Shown in pieces: positions 55,481 to 64,000 of a DNA stretch of 64,000 bases. Under the pieces are notes generated by a model, which was given only the letters and a program-made list of their open reading frames with translations, was not told where the DNA came from and searched no databases. Origin of the DNA: Eutrigla gurnardus (taxonomy: Eukaryota; Chordata; Actinopteri; Perciformes; Triglidae); the NCBI GenBank assembly GCA_963514095.1, contig OY741264.1, positions 13,562,366-13,626,365 of the forward strand, written 5' to 3'. A program made the translations under genes and the position numbers. Position 1 is the first letter of the stretch. The number at the start of each line of letters is the position of its first letter.

Positions 55481-57119
55481 ATGTAAAGTATAAGTTTACC
55501 TGTATAAAGTCAAATTAACTACACATTAACTGTAACATGTTCTATTGTGTTCTACAGCTATTGGGGACTTTTTTATTTAACTTGCCATCAAAAACAGTAG
55601 TGGACCAAAAAACTGCTAGGCAGAGGGGACATGTAAATTAACAACGCATTGTTTTGCATTTAAAAATTTGCAGAAGTGCATTCAGGAAATATTCTTATTA
55701 GTTTTGTTTGTTTAGAGCTTTACAAAGGTATAGTGAGGGGCAGGAAGGGGGGTCCTGAGGGTCATGCAGGAGTCAAATAAATCAAATGGAAGATGTGAGG
55801 AATGTATGGTAAAGTAACTGTATTTTTATAGCACCTTCCTTCCAATCACACAAAGTAGTGTCCACATTTACAGGGCTGCCATGCAAGGTGACCACCTAAA
55901 TGCTCATTGCATTGACTGGAGGGAATTAACTGCTGATCCGACATTATGTGATAAAAATAAAGTTGGTGGGATATCAAGGACCAAGATAACTAAGTGGCTA
56001 GGGTCCTAATAAACCAGCTGAGTCTTGTGGCAGGCAAAGAAATAGTCATGAAATGCCATCAATTTCTTTGTGTACAAGGACACAAATTGGAAATTGTTGA
56101 AAACAATACTAATGAAAAAGTTAGTTAGGAATTTGTTTTGTTGTGGAAACACAAATTAAATGCATCCTGGTGCAAGAAAGTCTGGTAACATGTAACGTGC
56201 AGCAATATGATAATTTAGGGTTCACCTTAGCGCAACCCTGGTGCCAGTCTGGACCCCCTATAGGGGCAACAGGCGGGAGGGAGGGCTGATACGTTTCCTC
56301 ATCTCGGCATACAAGCTCAGTGATGCTCATCGGTAGATGGGGTGATGTGTTTTTTTCAGCCGCCATTATCAATGTTTCATATCCTCCCAGGCCGAGAACA
56401 TTGTTCAGCCAACTGTCATGCTCCTGGGAGCTTCGTTCTCTGCTGCTGTGTGTTGATGTTTCTATTCATGTGGGATTATCTGAGCTACACTGAATGCAGC
56501 ACACCAAAGCCGAGAGATTCCCTGAATATTCCTCAGAGTAAACTAATTTATTATGTCAGGAAACTGACTTTCAATACAATAATGTGTTTTATATTCATCA
56601 CATTGTCTTCCACTGTTAAGTTGTTTGTTTCAAACTTGCATGCTGGAAATACCAAAAAGGTTATTGAAAATCTAATGTGAACCATATTAATGACTTGTAA
56701 TGCTTCTTTTATTATATAGTGATAAGTAATGCATTAATTGTCCTTGTTGAGGACGGTTTCAGGCCAACAACACTTCAGCTATAAGTTGTCCTGTTGTTAA
56801 CAGTTATATAGTCTGCTGTAAATGTGACAAGTTAAAACATACACTCACAGCCTGTTTACAAGTTGCAAAAGCACAGTTCATGTGTGTTCTGTAATTATTT
56901 TAATATCTGTAATGTGGTTAGAAAGATCTTACATTGCATTATACATTCTACTAGAACCAAAATTGCCGGAAAAGCTGGAAAAGTCTGTGACATTTTGAAG
57001 ACATGTTACCATGGCGATGGGCCACCGGTGGATTTAACAAGCTCAAAGAGAGCGATCAGCTACATTCTGCTCCGTTTTTAGTGCCACACATATTTCACAG
57101 AAAAACAAAAGTTTTGGTC
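55481..57119. other. Unassigned sequence
   Basis: A possible LINE tail near 55815-55910 (tttttatagcaccttccttc). No gene recognised. Confidence 0.45.
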
Positions 57120-57209
57120 AGGTTTTTCTGTAAACCAGTTGGGGTTCATCAAAAATCTGTCTAAATCTGTAATAGTGAGCACTTCTCTTTTGCCTAGATA
57201 ATCAAGATG

Positions 57210-57420
57210 CTGATTAGTAGTGATGTCCAAATGAAGCTTCGTGAAGCATTTTCTTTATTTTCTGAGCCCAATAGATGGCGCTCTCTGTTCAACAAAGGGT
57301 TGAAAGCAATGGAAATATATCGGCCTTCAACCCTTTGTTGAACAGAGAGCGCCATCTATTGGGCTCAGAAAATAAAGAAAATGCTTCACGAAGCTTCATT
57401 TGGACATCACTACTGATTAG
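57210..57420. mobile_element. Perfect palindromic hAT-type MITE
   Basis: The body is 57218-57412 (195 bp). The two arms, 57218-57304 and 57326-57412, are exact inverted copies over 87 bp, separated by a 21-bp loop. The 8-bp duplication CTGATTAG lies at 57210-57217 and 57413-57420. The termini are TAGTGATGTCC. The opposite terminal repeat of the host Tc1 (near 59065-59090) has one copy of CTGATTAG and no insert, so it serves as an internal empty site. Confidence 0.95.
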
Positions 57421-58559
57421 ACAGCATGATTATTGCACAGGTGTGCCTTATGCTGGCCACAATAAAAGGCCACTCTAAAATGTTCACTTGTATCACACAG
57501 CACAATGCAACAGATGTCGCAAGTTTTGAGGGAGCGTGCAATTGGCATGCTGACAGCAGGAATGTCCACCAGAGCTGTTCCCGTGAATTGAATGTTAATT
57601 TTTCTACGATAAGCCGTCTTCCAAAGGCGTTTCAGAGAATTTGGCAGTACATCCAACCAGCCTCACAACCGCAGACCACGTGTAACCACACCAGCCCAGG
57701 ACCTCCACGTCCAGCATGTTCACATCCAAGATCGTCTGAGACCAGCCACTCGGACAGCTGCTACAACAATCGGTTATCATAACCAAATAATTTCTGCACA
57801 AACTGTCAGAAACCGTCTAAGGGAAGCTCATCTGTATGCTCGTCGTCCTCATCGGGGTCTCGACCTGACTCCAGTTCGTCGTCGTAACCGACTTGAGTGA
57901 GCAAATGCTCATATTCAATGGCGTCTGGCATGTTGGAGAGGTGTTCGCTTCACAGATGAATCCCTGTTTTCACTGTTCAGGGCAGATGGCAGACAGCGTG
58001 TGTGGCGTCATGTGGGTGAGCGGTTTTCTGATGTCAATGTTGTGGATCAAGTGGCCCATAGTGGCGGTGGGGTTATGGTATGGGCCGGCGTATGTTATGG
58101 ATGATGAACACAGGTGCATTTTATTGATGGCATTGTGAATGCACAGAGATACCGTGACAAGATCCTGAGGCCCATTGTTGTGCCATACATCCACGACCAT
58201 CACCTCATGTTGCAGCATGATAATGCATGTCCCCATGTTGCAAGGATCTGTACACAATTCCTGGAAACTGAAAACATCCCAGTTCTTGCATGGCCAGCAT
58301 ACAGTACTCACCAGACATGTCACCCATTGAGCATGTTTGGGATGCTCTGGATCGGCGTATACGACAGTGTGTTCCAGTTCCTGCCAATATTCGGCAACTT
58401 CACGCAGCCATTGAAGAGGAGTGGACCAACATTCCACAGGCCACAATCAACAACCTGATCAACTCAATTCGAAGGAGATGTGTTGCACTGTGTGAGGCAA
58501 ATGGTGTTCACACCAGATACGGACTGGTTTTCTAACCCCCCCAGATCCCCCCAATAAAA

Positions 58560-58997
58560 CTGATATGGAAATGTTGTACTTCTTGATGAGAGATATCTGA
58601 ACTGAAGACTTACACATGAGAAGGTTATGTGTGAATGTAAATGTGTCCTGTGACCTGTGACCTGTGGCCTGTGGCCATTTGTGTGTGTTTTGCAACCCAT
58701 GTGTGCCTTGCGACATAGTTGTGGTTTATGACCCAGGTGGGGTTTGTGACCCATGCAAGGTTTAGTTAAACATTTGAGTTTACGACTTCCATCCCTGTGA
58801 AATGAGTGAAAACACACCCACAGAAGATGGATAAATACCATGTTTGTCTCACAACACGTTGAGTCTTCACCTTGTAACAGACTAGCATGTTGCTCTGTGA
58901 ATTCTCCTCTTGATCAAGATTTAATCCCTGTTTGGACCTTGAGCTGACTCTGATCTCCTTCCTCCAGTTCTAAACCATCGGGTAATTATTTTAACAA
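58560..58997. other. Unknown insertion in the decayed Tc1
   Basis: The 10.2-kb relative has no counterpart for this stretch. It contains short tandem-like motifs (gtgacctgtgacctgtggcc; cctgtggcc) and several tgcgaccc/tgtgaccc repeats. No gene or clear ends. Confidence 0.5.
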
Positions 58998-59290
58998 AAA
59001 CAAAACTGCACGTTTCAGAGTGGCCTTTTATTGTGGCCTGCCTAAGGCACACCTGTGCAATATTCATGCTGTCTAATCAGCATCTTGATATGCCACACCT
59101 GTGAGGTGGGATGGATTATCTCGGCAAAGTAGAAGTGCTCACTATCACAGATTTACACAAATTTGTGAACAATATAGTAGTAGAAGTGGTTATTTTGTGT
59201 ATATAGAAAATGTTTTAGATCTTTGAGTTCAGCTAATGAAAAATGAGAGCAAAAACAAAAGTGTTGCGTTTATATTTTTGTTCGGTCTTG

Positions 59291-59676
59291 TAGACTACAG
59301 ACTTGCATGTGCGATTTAGTCATGAATATTTGTTGCTATATCCCTGAAATCTGAAATTAGAAATGATCCCAATAAGACAGGTACTTTGCATCGGCACATA
59401 CATGAGGAATCAGTACCGGGAAAGAAAATCTGTGAATTTCACTCCTAAGTTACATGCAAATGGTATCAAAGAATAAGTCTCATTACTTGATCAAAAACCA
59501 ATCAAATCACAATAGGTAACTTTGGACCATCAGTCAAAGACCCAATTTCAATAGACATGCTGGGATTTCCTCAAGAGCAATTTTAAATATAAACTGAAAA
59601 CTAAAGGTGTAATACTGTGTAATACATCAATCACAAAACACATTTTCACCTCACAAGAGATTGACTGTGTGATCAT
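59291..59676. other. Unassigned sequence
   Basis: No coding or repeat signature. Confidence 0.45.
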
Positions 59677-59769
59677 TTGAGTTTACTCATGTCACTTGTG
59701 CTGCACAGGAGTGAGGCGAGAGGAGGCGGGGCTTACCTCTATGGAGACACTAACCAGGTTTCTTCCATC

Positions 59770-60165
59770 ATGGCTGATGATGGCTGTAAATGTTGTGAAG
59801 TCCCAGATACACCAGAAAACCAAACCTGCCGTCCTGTCTTAGTTCATGACATCATCCAGAGGTGCTTGGTGGATTTTACCAAGCTGGATTCACTGCTTTG
59901 TTCTTTCTTATCTTGCAGATCGCCATGGTTAATGTTTGCATCTGGATCGTGGCAAGGGTTTTTTATGCTGATAGTATTCATCATATTTCATATTATTGTT
60001 ATTCTCAATGTTGCCATGCGTCTCTCTCTCAATCCATATGAGTTAAGGCATATGGCCTTGATGAAGGGAAGATTTTCTTTGCTGCTACTGCGCCAAGTGC
60101 TTGCTCAAATTAAAACATGTAATGAGATAACCAATGATATTAATGATATGGCACTAGAAAAATAA
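59770..60165 (+). CDS. Unrecognised ORF with one membrane helix (131 aa)
   Basis: I do not recognise this protein. From ATG at 59770 (MADDGCKCCEVPDTPENQTC) the frame is 131 codons; an upstream ATG at 59677 would add 31. An N-glycosylation-type NQTC is followed by a strongly hydrophobic segment FFMLIVFIIFHIIVILNVAM at about residues 75-95, then a basic tail. AATAAA overlaps the stop. A splice-acceptor-like ttcttatcttgcag lies inside the frame at about 59906-59919, so the frame could be chance plus an exon. The layout would fit a small type II or tail-anchored membrane protein. Confidence 0.3.
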   Translation: MADDGCKCCEVPDTPENQTCRPVLVHDIIQRCLVDFTKLDSLLCSFLSCRSPWLMFASGSWQGFFMLIVFIIFHIIVILNVAMRLSLNPYELRHMALMKGRFSLLLLRQVLAQIKTCNEITNDINDMALEK

Positions 60166-60542
60166 AAACGGACTTGACTTAATAGTTGCATAATTCGAAA
60201 TTCAGACCATATCTATATGTAGCCCTACATGAGATGACTTTATTACAATTACTACACTATATATTTATATAGCAAATAGTTGTTTGCTGCTTTATTTCTC
60301 TGAGTGTTTAAAGAGAACCTTTAACAAACCAACAAATGTGAAAAGGAAGCCCTGCTGGTGGTACTAAATGAAAATGATTGTGGATAACTGGGTCAAAGTC
60401 ATTAAGCTTCTTCCTTTGCACCAAATTTCATACCATCTGATCCACAATTTCAAAGATACAACAATAGTTCTGTGCTGCTCATATATAGTGAGCATTCTAT
60501 AGCATCAACAGTCTCACAGCAGTTTGTGAAACGTTCAATTAA

Positions 60543-60755
60543 GTTTAGGAGACAAAACACATCTTAGGTTTAGTGACAGGACCTCTTTGTTAGGTTTAGG
60601 TGACAGAACCTCTTTGTTGGGTTTAGGTGACACAGCATCTTTTTGGGGTTTAGGTGACACAACCTCTTTGTTGGGTTTAGGTGACACAACCTCTTTGTTG
60701 GGTTTAGGTGATACAACCTCTTTATTGGGTTTAGGTGACACAACCTCTTTGTTAG
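60543..60755. repeat. 27-bp minisatellite, about eight units
   Basis: The unit is tttaggtgacacaacctctt plus tgttggg. The first units are divergent and the last ones near identical. Because 27 is a multiple of 3, both strands stay open (NKEVVSPKP repeated on minus; LGDTTSLLG on plus); these frames are a by-product. Confidence 0.9.
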
Positions 60756-60980
60756 GCATGTTTTGGCAATGGCAGTCGTATCAGAGCTAGGCTATGCCAA
60801 CAACGTAGTTACTCTGCAAACACTGAGTCATCTTGGTATAAATACGGCAGTGACCTTGTTGTTTGTCCTTGATTTCATATGTAATTTGGTTGTGTGTGGT
60901 GTGAACGCCACTTTATGTTTAGGAAAACCTTCACCAACACGTCAATAATACGTTGTGACACAGGTTCTCCAACATCTGTC

Positions 60981-61470
60981 TGGGGCCCGTTCCAGAAAGC
61001 AGGTTTTCCTGAAACTCTGAGTTTGTTAACCCTGAGAAGAGGGATACTCTGAGTTTTCCATTCCAGAAAGAGAGGTAACTCAACCTTTAGGTCAGTTGCC
61101 ATAGTAACTGACTCTGTGAATCTAAACTGCTCACTGGCAGGTTTGCTTCAACATACCCTGAGTTTCTCCCTACATTTCTCTGCCTTTTTCCGGAATCTGA
61201 ACCAACTCTGAAAAAAATGGCCGTCCTTTCCTCGTCAACCTAATCAATATGGAAATAAAATTGATTCTAGCAGCTTTACGTCGGGAGAGTATTTTGATTA
61301 CTTAGAAGGAAATTACCGTTTTTCCTACCAATCACATATCTAAAGAATATTCTCTGACATTTTCAACATTTCATATCGCGGACATAATCCAGATTCTTTG
61401 CAGAGCTCTTTAGATTTTTTGCGAACGGGAGTTTTCTGAAAAATTACATTTCTTGGTTGACATAGCTGCT
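60981..61470 (+). mobile_element. Harbinger-like element, left part
   Basis: Starts ggggcccgttccagaaagca, a recurrent fish DNA-transposon end. Repeats of accctgag/actctgagtt follow. A short stretch near 61290 (EYFDYLEGNYRFSYQSH) is suggestive of a Harbinger transposase N-terminus. The right end was not found. Confidence 0.4.
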
Positions 61471-62095
61471 TACCAGATGACCAAATAATCGCCCGCGTGC
61501 AAATACGCGCCTGTGCTCTAATAGCCGCCGGGGTCCGACCTCATTTGGCATAATAAACGCCGGTTCAATTAAACGCCCGGGCGATTAAGTGTTTACCATA
61601 GTCTTGCACAGAAAACAAAAGTTTTTTTTTAACACCGGCTCTCACCTCTTCTGTCAGTCAGCCCCTCCTCTCGCTCTCTCTCTCTCTCTCGCATGCAGGC
61701 GCGCGCACACACACACACACACACACACAAACACAGGCGCGCTAGACTGAGGGATATAGGGATATAGATAAATGCGTTAATGTACAGTGTTGAAATTACC
61801 GCGATCGACCCCCCCTTCCGTTATCATTCATAACACTGCTCTGATCAGCTCCCTGTGTCGCGGTAACACAGACAAACTGTCTTTGTATTTATTGTCTGAT
61901 GTCAATAAAGATGCGTCGGGGGGAAAAAGTAGTTTTGTTCCAGTGGTGCTATCTTTGATCTTTGCATGATGGTCTGGTGCTGCTCATTGCAAAAATAAAT
62001 TGTAGCCTGTTGCAAATACGTGCCTGGTTCTTATAAACGCCTGAGCTCCAAGTCGATTTAGCATTTTTAACGGGCTACTAAATGGTCATCTACGG
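61470..62095. repeat. TACC-type inverted-repeat element with GCGCC-rich arms
   Basis: The left arm taccagatgaccaaataatc (near 61472) is inverted in the right arm gtagcccg...atggtcatctacggta (to about 62095). The arms have repeated (t)aaacgcc / aatacgc motifs. The centre has CT and CA microsatellites (61672-61735). It resembles the arms of the repeat at 5331-5992. Confidence 0.5.
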
Positions 62096-62247
62096 TATAT
62101 TTACTGTTTAATATGTGAAATATGATTCAAATCATATGCCTTAGTCTACGTATTTGTGCAATATTCTTATGCTTAATTTTCAGCTAAAGCCACTTTCTTT
62201 TTGTGCCTGTGGGGATGAAAATAATTATTTGATCATTGCGCTACTTT

Positions 62248-62320
62248 GTGAGCCACGGGAGTTGAACCCCCGCCGCCTGCACCGTAGGAAGCGTTGCTAA
62301 CTGTTACACCACAGCATCAT
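62248..62320 (-). other. tRNA-like sequence, minus strand
   Basis: The minus strand reads gctgtggtgtaacagttagc (A-box-like), then cgggggttcaactcccg, a good T-arm hairpin with B box. The acceptor stem does not pair well. Probably a tRNA pseudogene or SINE head. Confidence 0.45.
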
Positions 62321-63639
62321 GCTGCAGGAGTGAAAATAAAGACTTATCACCTTTAGATCAATCGACTGTTTAATTCAGTTATACGCATTAAGTCGGGCCG
62401 TAAATGTCTGCCACGCCAACTATCTCGCCTTTGCTGCAGTTACGTTGGTCCGCTTTCTAAGGATGAGCTCGTTTTCTACATAAACACTCAGTAATATCTA
62501 ATAACTCTCTTCCGGTTGCCATGGTGAATCGTATTATCGAAGCTCCATTGATGATGGCTTTGTAGAGTCGTCATTCACAATATTTAACACTACATCATGA
62601 GATTCGGCCAATTCATAGTTACATGGATGTGTTTAATTCATGTGACTTTCCATTAGCATTATTTTATGGATCAGCTTCACAAAAAAATAACTAATTGTAA
62701 TACATTGCATTTTGTGACTATTTCATAACCTGCCACTAAACTGGGTTGAGAGTATTGTATGTTGAATGTGTTATTTGATAATGTTAAAGTATGCTTGTTT
62801 AAGCAGAAATAACTCTTTAGCTTATGTGACAGTGAAAACTGTGTTCATATCTCAGTACAGAAAGGTGCTCTTCCTGAAACAATCAGACAAAGAGTTGTTG
62901 CAAATCACCATCCCCTGATACAACCCCCTCAGCACACAACCTCACTAATTGAAACTCAGCTCTTAGAGCTGCAGATATATCTTGAAATCAATTCTGGAGG
63001 AACATTGGGAGAATTCTGATTCTCACCTATTTTACCCTTCTTTTTTTAAGTAAAGCACCTCTTCACAGTCCTGAAAGCCCTGGATAGATCTGTTCTCTTC
63101 AACTGCTGATAATTGAATTGGATTTGCTGGATGAGCTGAAACAGTAGCAACATCAAGATATTGATCCCTGCTCGCAAAGGGCAGCAGTCCAATCCTTTCG
63201 TTTTTTCTTTCTGCAGACTTTAGAGGGGAATTGTTTTGTTTTTTTTACAGAATTGTGGTTATGTTATCCTTATCACAAAGCCTGCCATGAGGGGATATGC
63301 ATACATTTTAGAGGAATGGGGCTTCAGCACAGCATTATTAAATCATTGTTATATTATCATAAAAAACAAAGGAGTGGACTGACCAGTTCCAATATAATTT
63401 ACTATCAAATTTTAAGTTGATTCATTAACATTCTGAATATTACTGATTTTACAATTATTTAACATCTAAAAATGTGTTACAGGTGTCACAATCCAAGGAC
63501 ATGCTAGATCAGATATCTTGCCACAATTCAACTACAGAGTTGGGAGAAGTATTGTTGAGTGCATTGTGGATGACTGCCATGCCCAAAGAGAACTGGCTAC
63601 ACATTGCTGACGGATGTCATTGTCGACAATGGACCCTTT
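62321..63639. other. Unassigned sequence
   Basis: AT-rich DNA without recognisable features. Confidence 0.5.
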
Positions 63640-63725
63640 AAGAAAGAAAGAAAGAAAGATAATAGATAGATAGATGGATGGATGGATGGATGGATGGATG
63701 GATACTTTATTGATCCCGAGGGATA
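63640..63725. repeat. GAAA/GATA/GGAT tetranucleotide tract with LINE-tail sequence
   Basis: Tetranucleotide repeats run into gatactttattgatcccgag, a frequent LINE/SINE 3' motif in fish. Confidence 0.75.
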
Positions 63726-64000
63726 GTCTAAAGTTAAGTTGATATTTGACAAATTATTTTATTTGACATGTTAAGGCCGGGGTTTGGACCAGAGAATGCA
63801 GGAGACCGTAGATGAGAGCAAGTTCAAAGTTTTTATTCTTCAAGCACAAAAACACACAAAACCCTACTCAAAAAACCAGAGGGCAGAGGCAGGAGGCAGG
63901 CAGGCTGTGGCGTTGAGTGAGCAGGTGAAAAACTGGCAGAGCTCACGCAGGATGGGAATGAAATCATCTGGCAGCATGGGGAAGTCATGACAGGGGGTGC
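63726..64000. other. Unassigned sequence to window end
   Basis: It may be the start of an LTR or other repeat (tttttattcttcaagcacaa, many CAGG motifs), cut by the window edge. No decisive feature. Confidence 0.4.

Larger units (their letters stand above)
57120..59290 (+). mobile_element. Decayed Tc1-like element related to the intact copy at 10.2 kb
   Basis: Terminal repeats at about 57120-57480 and 58998-59290 match those of the 10.2-kb copy (right end caaaagtgttgcgtttatat). The transposase region is 57492-58535 on the plus strand with many breaks; the last stretch is open (58290-58535, SPDMSPIEHVWDALDRR). Two insertions are visible: a palindromic MITE in the left terminal repeat and about 430 bp of unknown DNA after the gene. 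Confidence 0.88.

Noticed and set aside
60535..60790. Repeat proteins NKEVVSPKP and LGDTTSLLG
   Set aside because: By-product of a 27-bp minisatellite on both strands; no start context or domain.

Overview
This looks like nuclear DNA of a teleost fish. The window carries Rex3 (RTE) and Tx1/L1-type LINEs, several Tc1/mariner elements with DD34E transposases, a DIRS element, a BEL/Pao element, Gypsy, PIF/Harbinger and hAT transposons, and a tRNA-headed SINE whose tail matches the Rex3 tail, plus long CA/GT/GA microsatellites. I found no host protein gene that I can name. The window reads as an intergenic or intronic repeat graveyard with some young insertions, and most of the protein-coding sequence belongs to mobile elements.

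Layout. 1-4.9 kb: SINE copies, a Tc1 fragment and unassigned DNA. 5.07-8.86 kb: a hAT element with a perfect 8-bp target duplication, inserted in a coding-like stretch and itself carrying a LINE tail inside a short inverted repeat. 9.1-10.2 kb: a hAT-like non-autonomous element. 10.2-11.85 kb: a complete Tc1 element with an uninterrupted 344-aa transposase. 12.6-29.4 kb: a nested stack. A minus-strand Gypsy element is split by (a) a two-gene Harbinger at 13.19-19.61 kb, which holds a smaller Harbinger-like element that in turn holds a SINE, and (b) a BEL/Pao element at 20.38-28.70 kb, which is split by a truncated Tx1/L1 LINE. Three of these boundaries have exact target duplications and one more is short.

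30-34 kb is mostly unassigned. 33.8-35.15 kb: a Tc1 fragment split by a TA-flanked element carrying a 49-aa Arg/Gly-rich micro-ORF. 35.4-38.7 kb: an L1 remnant split by an inverted-repeat element, which is itself split by a hAT derivative that keeps only its BED zinc-finger exon. 42.0-44.3 kb: an internally deleted DIRS element. 45.8-46.85 kb: another Tc1. 51.27-52.36 kb: a 5'-truncated Rex3 with an open reverse-transcriptase frame. 52.8-53.5 kb: a decayed HARBI1-like transposase. 57.1-59.3 kb: an old Tc1 with a perfect 87-bp-arm palindromic hAT MITE in one terminal repeat. 59.8-60.2 kb: an unrecognised membrane-protein ORF. 60.5-60.8 kb: a 27-bp minisatellite. 61-62.3 kb: Harbinger-like and TACCGTA-type repeats plus a tRNA-like sequence.

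The strongest signals are insertion boundaries where removing the element and one duplicate copy gives back a continuous older sequence. They allow a relative dating of the insertions from sequence alone.
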